A stretch of 64,000 bases of DNA from JAMLIA01 sp039810005 (GTDB taxonomy: Bacteria; Chloroflexota; Chloroflexia; Thermomicrobiales; CFX8): assembly GCA_039810005.1 (NCBI GenBank), contig JBDHWD010000005.1, positions 4,224 to 68,223 of the forward strand, in the 5' to 3' direction. Numbering within the stretch: position 1 is the stretch's first letter; each line of letters begins with the position of its first letter. Below the pieces are notes generated by a model that saw only the letters and a program-made list of their open reading frames with translations, was not told where the DNA came from and made no database searches. This document shows positions 35,201 to 46,255 of this stretch, piece after piece. The translations under genes were made by a program, and so were the position numbers.

Positions 35201-35382
35201 TCGGCGCGGACGAGGATGTCGTGCTCGGCCAGCAGCGATGGCGTGTAGGTGTGGCCAAGGCCGCGGGCGCGCAGCGCGACGATGATGCCCTCGTCCTCGA
35301 GTACCTGCCTCCAGAGCTGCGCGACCACCTCTGACGGCGCGATGGCGGCGACGATGACGCGGTCTGGGGATTGATCTGACAT
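35137..35382 (-). CDS. DUF2007-like small protein
   Basis: An 81-residue protein with the pattern of DUF2007 'putative signal-transducing' proteins: APSEVVAQLWRQVLEDEGI, HDILVRADQADRARAILSEL. Its role is unknown. The ATG at 35382 has GGGAG eight bases upstream; it overlaps the mutS2 stop region, so it is probably translated from the mutS2 message. Its last 64 bp overlap the end of mfd in the opposite direction. Confidence 0.7.
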   Translation of the reverse strand: MSDQSPDRVIVAAIAPSEVVAQLWRQVLEDEGIIVALRARGLGHTYTPSLLAEHDILVRADQADRARAILSELDDADSSDS

Positions 35383-35384
35383 GG

Positions 35385-37745
<2,361 letters not shown>

Positions 37746-37895
37746 TGGCCTTCCGCGCCTTATCGGCGGTTGATAGTTGTTCTGGAGTGACGCACGTTGC
37801 CGCTAGACCGGCGCATCCCTAATTGTATCGCTCGCACGCGGATACGCGGCAGCCAGACGCGCATTCACGGTGAAATGTGACAACGAGACAAATGG

Positions 37896-37925
37896 TTGAC
37901 ACGAACATCTGTTCGTACCTATACT
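37896..37925 (+). promoter_or_regulatory. lexA promoter with LexA operator
   Basis: TTGACA (37896-37901) and TATACT (37920-37925) are 18 bases apart. Between them lies ACGAAC-ATCT-GTTCGT (37901-37916), a perfect palindrome matching the Gram-positive LexA box CGAAC-N4-GTTCG. Bound LexA would cover the spacer and block RNA polymerase, so lexA should repress itself. Confidence 0.9.
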
Positions 37926-37988
37926 AGCCATATTGATCAGTGGGAGCGCAGGTTGGCGCGCCGCTGTGACACCGGGAGAGAAGAGATC

Positions 37989-38630
37989 ATGAAGGAATTG
38001 TCAAAGCGACAACAGAATATCCTGAACTACATCGAGTCGTTCACGGACGATCGTTCGTACCCGCCAACGATCCGGGAGATTCAGGAAGGTCTCGGCATCT
38101 CCTCGACGAGTGTTGTCGATTACAACCTGAAGGTCCTTGAGCAGCGCAATCACCTGCGTCGTAACCGCCATATCTCGCGCGGAATCGAGCTCATTGGCCG
38201 ATCCAATGCCCGACGTGGCGTGGTGTCGATTCCGGTGGTAGGCCGCATTGCAGCCGGTGAGCCGATCCCGGTGCCAGACGACATCGCTACGCAGGAGTTC
38301 GTCGACACGATCGAGTTGAGCACCGAGGTTCTGGGTAACCGCACTGAGGGACTCTTCGCCCTGCGGGTCAAGGGACATTCGATGGTTGACGCGCTGATCA
38401 ACGACGGTGATGTCGTGGTCCTGCGTCACCAGAACGTTTGCGAGAACGGCGAGACGGTCGCGGTCTGGCTCAAGAGTCAGCGTGAGACGACCCTGAAGCG
38501 GCTCTACCGCGAAGGTCCGCGCGTGCGTCTTCAGCCTGCAAACGTGACGATGGATCCGATCTACACCGATGCCGACAACGTTGAGATCCAGGGCAAGCTG
38601 GTCACGGTCATCCGGCCGGTTATTCAGTAG
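37989..38630 (+). CDS. lexA: LexA repressor
   Basis: A 213-residue SOS repressor. The winged helix is at 1-65 (KRQQNILNYIESF, YPPTIREIQEGLG), the self-cleavage site is A89-G90 in VGRIAAGEPIP, and the catalytic pair is Ser131 in VKGHSMVDALI and Lys170 in ETTLKRLY. The ATG at 37989 has GGGAGAGAAGAG upstream; the in-frame extension to 37896 would start inside the promoter. The operator in front shows autoregulation. Confidence 0.97.
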   Translation: MKELSKRQQNILNYIESFTDDRSYPPTIREIQEGLGISSTSVVDYNLKVLEQRNHLRRNRHISRGIELIGRSNARRGVVSIPVVGRIAAGEPIPVPDDIATQEFVDTIELSTEVLGNRTEGLFALRVKGHSMVDALINDGDVVVLRHQNVCENGETVAVWLKSQRETTLKRLYREGPRVRLQPANVTMDPIYTDADNVEIQGKLVTVIRPVIQ

Positions 38631-38656
38631 CACCTGCATTCAGCTTCCGCGCCGTT

Positions 38657-38685
38657 GGTAGCAGCCTGACTTCTGTGTTGCTACC
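38657..38685 (+). terminator. Weak hairpin after lexA
   Basis: GGTAGCA (38657-38663) can pair with TGCTACC (38679-38685) across a 15-base loop, 27 bases beyond the lexA stop. No T-run. It overlaps the possible GTG start of the next gene at 38675, so it could alternatively mask that start. Confidence 0.3.
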
Positions 38686-38695
38686 ATCTGCCGCG

Positions 38696-39826
38696 ATGGT
38701 AACTGCACCGTACGACATCGTCATGCTTGGCACGTTCGCGGTCTGGCGTCTCGGCACGCTGCAGGCGCGGGCGCTGCCGTTTGCTCGCGAGCTGAGTGCG
38801 CGCGGCCTCCGATGCGCCATCGTCACCACGCCAGGTGACATGCCTTCCGAGCGCGGCGTCATTGAGACCATCGATGGCGTGGCAGTGATCAACACCGAAT
38901 CGGCCGGTCTGAATCCCGCGCCGGCAGTCCGGGAACAGCTCGCCTGGATCACTGACCTGCAGCCAAAGATCATCCACGTCTTCAAGCCGCGCGGCTACGG
39001 CGGCCTGGCCGCTCAGCGTTGTCTCGGCAACATCCCGGTTGTCGTTGATTGTGATGACTGGGAGGGCGACGGCGGCTGGAATCAGCACGGGTCCTACTCG
39101 CTTCCGCAACGCCGACTCTTTGACTGGCAGGAACGTACGCTGCAAGTTCGCGCCGATGCAGTGACGGCAGCCAGCACGCTCCTCGCCCACCGGGCCGCGC
39201 TCCTGCGCGGTAGCCCCGCGACGGTGAGCCGCATACCGAACGGCTTATCGCCAACATGGATCGATACGCTGAGTGCAGGCGGAGAGGCGAAGGCAGGCAG
39301 TGAACAGCCGTTGACAATCCTGCTCTACTCGCGCTTCGAGGAGTTTCCAGGTGACTGGCCGACGGTATTCGCCCGTGCGCTGCGTGCTTGTCACCCCGAG
39401 GTCCGCATCGTTGGCGTAGGTGGCGGAACCTCGTCTGAGATTGAGCAGATGGGATATGTCGCTCGCGATTCCTTGCCGGGCGTGCTCGGCAGGGCCGACA
39501 TTGCCGTTTACCCGTATCTCGATTCGCTCATTACGCGCAGCAAGCAGTCCGTGAAGCTGCTGGAGCTCATGGCGTCTGGATGCGCGGTTGTAGCATCGGA
39601 CGTTGGCGAAAATCCGGCCGTGCTGGGAGACGCGGGCGTACTCGTGCCAGGCCACGATCCAGTGGTATTCGCGTCGGAGGTCGCGGCGCTCATTGAAGAT
39701 CGACATATGGCGGCGAGGCTGGGAGAGCGGGCACAACAGCGAGCGCGTGACACATTTTCGGTTCCGTTCATCGTCGATGAACTGCTGCGGGTGTATACCG
39801 AGCTGGGCATCGCTGCATGTCACTGA
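38696..39826 (+). CDS. GT4-type glycosyltransferase
   Basis: A 376-residue GT-B fold glycosyltransferase. The N-terminal half starts IVMLGTFAVWRLGTLQARAL and has VVVDCDDWEGDGGWN; the C-terminal half has LTILLYSRFEEFPGDWP, and the sugar-nucleotide segment RSKQSVKLLELMASGCAVVA with the EX7E-like pattern, then DVGENPAVLGDAG. Donor and acceptor are unknown. The ATG at 38696 or a GTG at 38675 are both possible; neither has a good ribosome site. The VanZ-like gene overlaps its 3' end. Confidence 0.85.
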   Translation: MVTAPYDIVMLGTFAVWRLGTLQARALPFARELSARGLRCAIVTTPGDMPSERGVIETIDGVAVINTESAGLNPAPAVREQLAWITDLQPKIIHVFKPRGYGGLAAQRCLGNIPVVVDCDDWEGDGGWNQHGSYSLPQRRLFDWQERTLQVRADAVTAASTLLAHRAALLRGSPATVSRIPNGLSPTWIDTLSAGGEAKAGSEQPLTILLYSRFEEFPGDWPTVFARALRACHPEVRIVGVGGGTSSEIEQMGYVARDSLPGVLGRADIAVYPYLDSLITRSKQSVKLLELMASGCAVVASDVGENPAVLGDAGVLVPGHDPVVFASEVAALIEDRHMAARLGERAQQRARDTFSVPFIVDELLRVYTELGIAACH

Positions 39827-40215
39827 AGTCGGAGACTGTCCGGCGCCTCGGCAGCGTTGGCGCAGTCGCGTGGATGGCGCTGATTTTCTTCCTGTCCTCG
39901 CAAGAGAAGTTGCCGACTACAGCAGGCATGCCGCCTGATATCGCCGCAATCGCCGGACATTTTGTTGCTTACAGCGTTCTTGCCATCTTCATTCGCGTCG
40001 CGATTGGGGGACTTCAGCCGGGTCGACGTGCGGACGTGATCGCGATCGCGCTCGCCACGCTCTATGGGATCAGCGACGAGTTTCATCAGAGCTTCGTGCC
40101 GGGTCGTGATTCGAGCGTGTTCGACGTGGCTATTGATCTGCTCGGCGCATCCGCTGGTGTGATCGCGCTCAACCTGATCCTGGCCGTAACGCAGATCCGG
40201 CAGGATGAGCAATGA
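39817..40215 (+). CDS. VanZ family membrane protein
   Basis: A 132-residue protein with about four membrane helices. It carries VanZ features: WMALIFFLSSQEKLP, the helix with AGHFVAYSVLAIFI, ALATLYGISDEFHQSFVPGR and a last helix ASAGVIALNLILAV. VanZ confers low-level teicoplanin resistance in enterococci, but most homologues are of unknown function in the cell envelope. It overlaps the glycosyltransferase by 10 bp and the next membrane protein by 4 bp. Confidence 0.88.
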   Translation: MSLKSETVRRLGSVGAVAWMALIFFLSSQEKLPTTAGMPPDIAAIAGHFVAYSVLAIFIRVAIGGLQPGRRADVIAIALATLYGISDEFHQSFVPGRDSSVFDVAIDLLGASAGVIALNLILAVTQIRQDEQ

Positions 40216-41660
40216 TTCGCGGCGATTTCGCGCGCCTGGCACTCGTCGTGTGCGTCGCGGCGATTGGATTCACGCTTGCAGCTCCGCGGTTCGCGGAGCG
40301 TCTTAACCCGCTGACCGGCGATGAGCCGTTCTACGTGATGACAGCGATCAGCCTCGTCCGTGATCACGATCTTGACGAAGCGAATAACTACGCAGACCGC
40401 GACTACGACGAGTTCTACCCTTCTCAACCGCTTCCGTCGGATTGGCAAGGCTGGCCATCATTCCCGACGACGCTACCTCCGCATCCTGCAAAGTCCGTCC
40501 TGCCCGGCTTGCATACCAAGCACGGCATCGGCCTGTCAGTTCTGATCGCCCTTCCCTATGAGGTCGCGGGGCGCGCAGGAGCGATGGTGCTCATGATCGC
40601 TATCGGCGCGCTAGTTGTCGGACAGATGTTCCTGCTGGCGCTGGAAACCGGTGCTTCGATGCGCGTGAGCGCGTTTCTGGCGCTGGGCCTCGGCTTCACT
40701 TTGCCGATAGCTCCGTATGCGCTGCTGATCTTCCCCGAGCTGCCCGGCGCATTGGCGATCATCTATGCAATTCGACGACTGACGCAAGCGAGGAACAGCT
40801 CGTGGCAATGGCTGCAGACGGGCTTGGCAATCGGCGCGCTTCCCTGGCTGCATCAGCGATTCGTGCCGACCGCCGCCCTACTTGGTGTGTTCCTCCTCTG
40901 GCGGCTCTGGAGGCAACGAGGCGTCGACATCGCTGTCGCATGCGGCATCGTCGGGCTTAGCGCGGCCGGATTGGTGGTCTACAACAGCTGGCTTTACGAT
41001 TCGCCGCTGCAGAATCGGGCCGACCACGCCGGCTTCTCCGGCATTGCCGGTACGGTCAACGGCGGCTTCGGATTGCTCCTTGACGCGCAATGGGGATTAA
41101 TTGTAAATGCGCCGATCTATCTTCTAGCGATTGCGGCCTTTCCGCTCTGGTTCCGGGCGGGCAGGCAGCGAGCTTGGCTGGCACTTGCGGCGGTGCTGCC
41201 GTATCTCCTGATGGTTGCCGCCTACCGCGTCTGGTGGGGCGAGTGGGGACCGGCAGCACGCTATCTTGTGCCGGTCGCGCCATTAGCAGCGGCGACGCTG
41301 GCAGCAATGTGGGTGCGGGTCGGGAACAGCACGCGGGTCCTGACAGGTGCCGCGTGGCTAGCAGGCGCGCTCCTGACCCTTATTGGTGTTGCAAACCCGC
41401 AGCGGTTCTATCATCAGCCAGACGGGCTGAATCATCTGGTGGATCGGCTTGGCGAGATCCTGCACATCGATCTCGCGTCACGACTGGTCGCGTTTCAGCC
41501 GTACGCGATTGGCACACGAGCCGATCGTCTGCTGGCGGGACTGGTTCTCGCACTGGCATGCTGGATTGCGGTAGCGTTCGTTTACGCACCGGCGAGGGAA
41601 TCACTGTCAGGCTCGTTCGGCGGATCGCCGACGCCTCAGGGCGATGGTGAGTCGCAATAG
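40212..41660 (+). CDS. Polytopic membrane protein, possible GT-C glycosyltransferase
   Basis: A 482-residue protein with around ten membrane helices. The first extracytoplasmic loop has TGDEPFYVMTAISLVRDHDL with adjacent acidic residues D37 and E38, the arrangement of catalytic acids in GT-C lipid-linked sugar transferases. Later segments include YNSWLYDSPLQNR and WWGEWGPAARYLVPV, also typical of this class. Substrate unknown. Overlaps the VanZ-like gene by 4 bp, so the GT4, VanZ-like and GT-C-like proteins are likely made together. Confidence 0.75.
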   Translation: MIRGDFARLALVVCVAAIGFTLAAPRFAERLNPLTGDEPFYVMTAISLVRDHDLDEANNYADRDYDEFYPSQPLPSDWQGWPSFPTTLPPHPAKSVLPGLHTKHGIGLSVLIALPYEVAGRAGAMVLMIAIGALVVGQMFLLALETGASMRVSAFLALGLGFTLPIAPYALLIFPELPGALAIIYAIRRLTQARNSSWQWLQTGLAIGALPWLHQRFVPTAALLGVFLLWRLWRQRGVDIAVACGIVGLSAAGLVVYNSWLYDSPLQNRADHAGFSGIAGTVNGGFGLLLDAQWGLIVNAPIYLLAIAAFPLWFRAGRQRAWLALAAVLPYLLMVAAYRVWWGEWGPAARYLVPVAPLAAATLAAMWVRVGNSTRVLTGAAWLAGALLTLIGVANPQRFYHQPDGLNHLVDRLGEILHIDLASRLVAFQPYAIGTRADRLLAGLVLALACWIAVAFVYAPARESLSGSFGGSPTPQGDGESQ

Positions 41661-41698
41661 ACCTGATCTGCGCGCGATTGAATGGATGGTGAGCAGCG

Positions 41699-42250
41699 AT
41701 GTTTGAGCTCATGACTGGCCTGGGTCTGGCGATGCCCGCCGGTCTGAATGCCTACATTCCGTTGCTGGCGATTGCTCTCGCCGATCGCTACACCGGTCTG
41801 ATCCAGCTCGCTGCGCCATACGACGCCGTAGCCTCGCCCTGGGCTATCGTGATCGTGTCGATTCTGCTTGGCATTGAAATCGTCGCTGACAAAGTGCCGA
41901 TCATCGACCACATCAATGACCTGGTTCAGTCATTCATCCGTCCCGCCGCCGGCGCGATCCTCGTTATGGCGAGCACGGACGCTGTACAGACGATCAACCC
42001 GGTAATGGCGATGATCCTCGGGCTCGTTGTCGCCGGCGGCGTGCACACCGCGAAATCAACGTTCCGGCCGGTCGTCACTGCCACAACCGGTGGCGTGGGC
42101 AATCCGGTCGTTAGCGCAACTGAGGACGGTGCCGCGATCTGCATGAGCGTTATCGCGCTGGTCGCGCCGATCCTGATCGGCGTCATTCTGATCGTTCTGC
42201 TCACGCTGACGCTGATGGTTCTGCGCCGACGACGTGCGAGTACAGCCTGA
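41699..42250 (+). CDS. DUF4126 family membrane protein
   Basis: A 183-residue protein with about five hydrophobic segments. It starts MTGLGLAMPAGLNAYIPLLA, then ADKVPIIDHINDLVQSFIRP, IRPAAGAILVMAS and GLVVAGGVHTAKSTFRPV, a pattern seen in DUF4126 proteins of unknown role. It ends with a helix and a basic tail (VLRRRRAST). It starts 38 bp after the GT-C-like gene and may belong to that operon. Confidence 0.8.
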   Translation: MFELMTGLGLAMPAGLNAYIPLLAIALADRYTGLIQLAAPYDAVASPWAIVIVSILLGIEIVADKVPIIDHINDLVQSFIRPAAGAILVMASTDAVQTINPVMAMILGLVVAGGVHTAKSTFRPVVTATTGGVGNPVVSATEDGAAICMSVIALVAPILIGVILIVLLTLTLMVLRRRRASTA

Positions 42251-42252
42251 CC

Positions 42253-42281
42253 TTGCGCCGGATCGACTCATGGTTTATGAT
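42253..42281 (+). promoter_or_regulatory. Probable promoter of dnaJ-like gene
   Basis: TTGCGC (42253-42258) and TATGAT (42276-42281) are separated by 17 bases, about 50 bases before the dnaJ-like start. No CIRCE or HAIR heat-shock operator is visible around it. Confidence 0.5.
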
Positions 42282-42332
42282 GTAGATAGCAGTATTATCG
42301 TGCAACGAGCACAGCGATTCAGGACGTGAACC

Positions 42333-43361
42333 ATGCAATTTCAGGACTACTATTCACTTCTCGGCGTTGACAGGTCAGCAAGTGAAGCAGACATCAAGAA
42401 GGCGTATCGGGAGAAGGCCCGCAAGCTTCACCCTGACGTCAACAAGGCCTCCGACGCCGAGGAGAAATTCAAAGCTGTTAACGAGGCGTATCAGGTGCTG
42501 TCCGACGCAGACAAGCGCGCGCGCTACGATCAGTTCGGCAGCGACTGGGAGCACTATCAGGCCAACAACTCCGGCGCTCCGAACGCGGGCGACTTCAGCC
42601 AGTGGTTCACGCAGCAGACCGGAGAACCGGGCAACGTCCATTTTGAATACCGCACGAGCGGCGGCGAGGGATTCTCTGACTTCTTCGAGACGCTGTTCGG
42701 CGGTGGCAGACAGCGTCGACGCACGCGAACGCCGCGGCGCGGCGAGGATCACGAGTACACCGTCGAGGTTCCGCTAAAGGAAGCATTCAGCGGCACAACG
42801 CGGACCTTCGAAATCCAGATCCCTGAGACGTGTATGGAGTGCAATGGCACCGGCGTGAATCACGGGGCGATCTGTCTGAACTGCAACGGCACTGGCGTGG
42901 TTCCACGACGCTCGCGCATCGAGGTTACGATCCCGGCCGGCATCCGCGAGGGCCAGCGCGTGCGCGTCGCCGGCAAGGGCGCACCTGGGAGTGACGGCGG
43001 ACGACCGGGAGATGTGTATCTGAGGGTCAAGATCATTCCCGACTCGCAGTTCACGCTGGATGGCAATGATGTGCGCACTGTCGTCGATGTGCCGCTGTAC
43101 ACGGCGATTCTCGGCGGCGAGGCGATCGTACCGACGCTGACCGGCAAGGTTGCGCTGTCGATTCCGGCGCAGTCCGCTAACGGCAAGACATTCCGGCTCC
43201 GCGGACAGGGCTGGCCGACGAGCATCGGCGCGAAAGAGCGTGGCGACCTGCTGGCGAAGATCAACGTAGTTCTGCCCACGAACATGTCTGATGAGGAACT
43301 GGAGCTCTTCGAGCAGCTCAGCGACCTGCGAACGCCGAAGAAGACGCCTCCGGTCGCGTGA
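42333..43361 (+). CDS. DnaJ-family co-chaperone with reduced zinc domain
   Basis: A 342-residue J-protein that should stimulate DnaK ATPase. The J-domain (1-70) has HPD at 33-35, followed by a Gly/Phe-containing region (FSDFFETLFGGGRQ). The zinc region has only two CxxCxGxG motifs (C167/C170 and C181/C184) instead of the usual four, giving at most one zinc site. Two client-binding beta domains follow (IEVTIPAGIREGQRVRVAGK, VPLYTAILGGEAIVPTLTGK). It therefore sits between DnaJ and CbpA types. dnaK and grpE are not adjacent; purA follows. Confidence 0.9.
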   Translation: MQFQDYYSLLGVDRSASEADIKKAYREKARKLHPDVNKASDAEEKFKAVNEAYQVLSDADKRARYDQFGSDWEHYQANNSGAPNAGDFSQWFTQQTGEPGNVHFEYRTSGGEGFSDFFETLFGGGRQRRRTRTPRRGEDHEYTVEVPLKEAFSGTTRTFEIQIPETCMECNGTGVNHGAICLNCNGTGVVPRRSRIEVTIPAGIREGQRVRVAGKGAPGSDGGRPGDVYLRVKIIPDSQFTLDGNDVRTVVDVPLYTAILGGEAIVPTLTGKVALSIPAQSANGKTFRLRGQGWPTSIGAKERGDLLAKINVVLPTNMSDEELELFEQLSDLRTPKKTPPVA

Positions 43362-43442
43362 TACCATATCCGGTTGGCACGCGAGCGCGTTGAGCACGCC
43401 TGTTTGGTGCGCCTGATGAGATGGTGTTGAGGGGCAGGGAAC

Positions 43443-44723
43443 ATGCCGGTTGCGATCGTTCTTGGTGGTCAGTGGGGCGACGAGGGCAAGGGCAAGATCA
43501 TTGACGCGCTTGCCGCCAGTGCGGACGTTGTCGTTCGCGCCAACGGCAGCGCCAACGCCGGCCACACGGTCGTCACCGATCGCGGCGTCTTCAAGTTCCA
43601 CCTGATCCCATCCGGGATCCTGCATCCAGACTGCCTGTGCGTGATTGGCGCTGGAGTTGCTCTGGATCCAAAGATCCTGCTCGACGAGATTGCTGAGTTG
43701 CACGAGCGCGGCATCGATTCCTCGCACCTGCGCGTATCGTCACGCTGCCATCTGATCATGCCGTACCATCCGGTGCAGGATCGGCTCGAAGAGACTGGCC
43801 GCGGCGCGGCCAACATTGGCACCACGCAGCGCGGCAACGGCCCGTGCTACGCCGACAAGGCGGCGCGACGCGGAATCCGGGCGGCCGACATTGTCGACCC
43901 CGAATACCTGCGTGCGCGGCTGGAACCGGTGCTGAAAGAGAAGAACGCGCTGCTCGGCGCGCTCTACGGTCATCCGCCGTTCGACCTGGACGAGATGGCC
44001 GAGCAGTTCGCTGCGTACGGGGAGCAGTTGGCGCCGTACATCACCGATGTCGAGCTTGATATTCAGGACGCTATCGACGACGGCCGTAACGTGATGATCG
44101 AGGGCGCGCAGGCGGCGATGCTGGACATCGACTACGGCACCTATCCGTTCGTCACGTCATCCTCGCCGACAGCAGCTGGCGTGTGCCAGGGCGCAGGCGT
44201 GGCCCCGACCCAGGTGGACCGTGTTATTGGCGTCTACAAGGCGTACTCAACGCGAGTCGGCGCGGGCGCGTTCCCGACCGAGCTTGAGGACGCGACCGGT
44301 GCGCTCCTGCGCGAGCGCGGCGCGGAATTCGGCACAACGACCGGTCGACCGCGACGGACCGGCTGGTTCGATGCGGTACAGGCGCGCTATACGGCTCGCT
44401 TGAACGGCATCAGCGAGATAGCGCTGACGAAGCTCGACGTGCTCGACGGTATTGAGTCGATTCGAGTCTGCGTCGGCTACGAGATTGATGGTCATCGCCA
44501 CGACGCGCCGCCGGCGCGGATTGAGGACTTTGACCAGGTCCGGCCAGTCTACGAGGATGTCGCCGGATGGCCGGCAGGGGCGAGCGATATCGCTGCGTCT
44601 GAGGGGCTACCAGCAACTGCTCGCGCCTATCTGAAGCGCATCGAGGAGCTCGTCGGCGTACCTGTCACTTTCGTCGGCACTGGTCCGCATCGGGATCAGC
44701 TACTACTCGCTGCGGCTGACTAG
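43443..44723 (+). CDS. purA: Adenylosuccinate synthase
   Basis: A 426-residue GTP-dependent enzyme that joins IMP and aspartate to adenylosuccinate on the way to AMP. Visible are the P-loop GGQWGDEGKGKIIDAL, NAGHTVV, IGTTQRGNGPCYADKAARRG, the IMP-site segment IEGAQAAMLDIDYGTYPFVT and TTTGRPRRTGWFDAV. In the first IMP loop it reads NGSANAGHT where most enzymes have QGGxNAGHT. Length is normal. Convergent with gpsA, 12 bp between stops. Confidence 0.96.
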   Translation: MPVAIVLGGQWGDEGKGKIIDALAASADVVVRANGSANAGHTVVTDRGVFKFHLIPSGILHPDCLCVIGAGVALDPKILLDEIAELHERGIDSSHLRVSSRCHLIMPYHPVQDRLEETGRGAANIGTTQRGNGPCYADKAARRGIRAADIVDPEYLRARLEPVLKEKNALLGALYGHPPFDLDEMAEQFAAYGEQLAPYITDVELDIQDAIDDGRNVMIEGAQAAMLDIDYGTYPFVTSSSPTAAGVCQGAGVAPTQVDRVIGVYKAYSTRVGAGAFPTELEDATGALLRERGAEFGTTTGRPRRTGWFDAVQARYTARLNGISEIALTKLDVLDGIESIRVCVGYEIDGHRHDAPPARIEDFDQVRPVYEDVAGWPAGASDIAASEGLPATARAYLKRIEELVGVPVTFVGTGPHRDQLLLAAAD

Positions 44724-44735
44724 ATTACAAACGAC

Positions 44736-45749
44736 CTACCGGTCGAGCTCGGGTCGATGGTCGCGGGTTAGCAATTGCTGGATCACCTCGGTGACGGACG
44801 CTTTGCCATCCAGTACGGCGACCACCGCGTCGGCGATCGGCGTATCAACTCCATGCTTCCGTCCAAGCTTCGCCATCGCGTAGGCGGTGGTTGCGCCCTC
44901 GACGACGTGGCCAATGCGCGTCATTGCTACGTCGGGATCCAGACCTTCACTCAGCAGCTGACCAAAGGTGCGGTTGCGGCTCAGAGGGCTGGCGCAGGTC
45001 GCAATGAGGTCGCCGAGCCCACTCAAGCCGCCGAACGTCATCGGGTTGGCGCCCATTGCGACACCGAGGCGCGTCAGCTCAGCAAGTCCACGGGTGATGA
45101 ACGCGGCCTTCGCATTTTGTCCGAGACCAAGCCCGTCGCCGACGCCCGCGCCGAGGGCGATAACGTTCTTCAACGCACCGCCCAGCTCGACACCGATGAC
45201 GTCTTCGCTAGTGTAAACACGGAACGTCGGCGACGACAGCAGCGCCTGAACTTGCAGCGCAGATTGTGCGCCCGTCGATGCGACAACGGCCGATGCTGGC
45301 AGGCCGCGGGCGATCTCGCCGGAAAGATTGGGGCCGGAGAGGACTGCAACGCGCTCCGCCGGAACGTCGGCCTTTGTCCCAATGACCTCGCTCAGGCGCT
45401 CCAGCGATGTCCTGTCAAATCCTTTGGCGCACGAGACGACAACCGCATCCCTTGCCAAAGCATCCTTCATCACTGCCGCGACGTCCCTCACCGCCTGCGA
45501 TGGCACGACGACGAACACGTACGCTGCACCATCGAGTGCAGGACTGACGCTCGCCGATACTTTCAGCGAAGGAGGCAGCTCGATATCCGGCAACAAGCGC
45601 GCATTTACTCGCGTTGAACGCAGCTCGTAAGCATGCTCTTCAGTGCGTGCGACGAGACGCACATCTGTGCCGGAAGCGCTGAGAATAACGGCTAGCGTCG
45701 TTCCCCATGCGCCCGCGCCGACGATCGCGATCGGCGAGATGTTTGACAT
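44736..45749 (-). CDS. gpsA: Glycerol-3-phosphate dehydrogenase [NAD(P)+]
   Basis: A 337-residue enzyme reducing dihydroxyacetone phosphate to sn-glycerol 3-phosphate for phospholipid synthesis. It has the dinucleotide-binding IAIVGAGAWGTTLAVI, VVVPSQAVRDV, SCAKGFD, VLSGPNLSGEIA, the catalytic Lys segment ELGGALKNVIALGAGVGDGL and TFGGLSGLGDLIATC. Divergent from fabZ with a 47-bp gap, so the two may share a regulatory region for lipid synthesis. Confidence 0.96.
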   Translation of the reverse strand: MSNISPIAIVGAGAWGTTLAVILSASGTDVRLVARTEEHAYELRSTRVNARLLPDIELPPSLKVSASVSPALDGAAYVFVVVPSQAVRDVAAVMKDALARDAVVVSCAKGFDRTSLERLSEVIGTKADVPAERVAVLSGPNLSGEIARGLPASAVVASTGAQSALQVQALLSSPTFRVYTSEDVIGVELGGALKNVIALGAGVGDGLGLGQNAKAAFITRGLAELTRLGVAMGANPMTFGGLSGLGDLIATCASPLSRNRTFGQLLSEGLDPDVAMTRIGHVVEGATTAYAMAKLGRKHGVDTPIADAVVAVLDGKASVTEVIQQLLTRDHRPELDR

Positions 45750-45796
45750 TTGGATTCATCGCTTCCTAGACTCAGCCGCGAGAGAGTGCCGATCCG

Positions 45797-46255
45797 ATGA
45801 AGGGACATACGTACGTGCTGGACACTCGCGAGATTCAGGCGATTATCCCCCACCGCTACCCGTTTCTTCTCGTCGATCGCATTCTTGAAGTCGAATACGG
45901 CGTGCGAGCCGTCGGCCTGAAGAACGTCACGGCCAACGAACCGTTCTTTCAGGGCCACTTCCCCGACTACCCGGTCATGCCCGGCGTGCTGATTATCGAG
46001 GCGCTGGCGCAGGTCGGTGCAGTGGCGCTGCTCGGGATGGACGAATACCGCGGCAAGATGGCGTTCTTCGCCGGCATTGATGGCGTGCGGTTCAAGCGCC
46101 AGGTCAAGCCGGGCGATTCGCTCAGGCTGGAAGTCGTCATGGGTCGCATGCGGCGAGGAATTGGCACCGGCTCGGCGACAGCGACAGTCGACGGTGAGCT
46201 GGCAGTCAAGGCCGAGCTCATGTTCGCCGTCGCGGATCTTGACCAGACGACATGA
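45797..46255 (+). CDS. fabZ: 3-hydroxyacyl-ACP dehydratase FabZ
   Basis: A 152-residue hotdog-fold enzyme of type II fatty-acid synthesis. It has IIPHRYPFLLVDRI with the catalytic His, NEPFFQGHFPDYPVMPGVLI with the catalytic Glu/Asp region, EALAQVGAVALL and RFKRQVKPGDSLRLEV. No other fab genes lie nearby. Its stop overlaps the first GT9 gene by 4 bp (ATGA), placing it at the head of the glycosyltransferase operon, an unusual partner for fatty-acid synthesis. Confidence 0.95.
   Translation: MKGHTYVLDTREIQAIIPHRYPFLLVDRILEVEYGVRAVGLKNVTANEPFFQGHFPDYPVMPGVLIIEALAQVGAVALLGMDEYRGKMAFFAGIDGVRFKRQVKPGDSLRLEVVMGRMRRGIGTGSATATVDGELAVKAELMFAVADLDQTT

Noticed and set aside
42241..42332. CIRCE or HAIR heat-shock operator before dnaJ
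   Set aside because: Searched by eye; neither the TTAGCACTC-type nor the CTTGAGT-type repeat is present.
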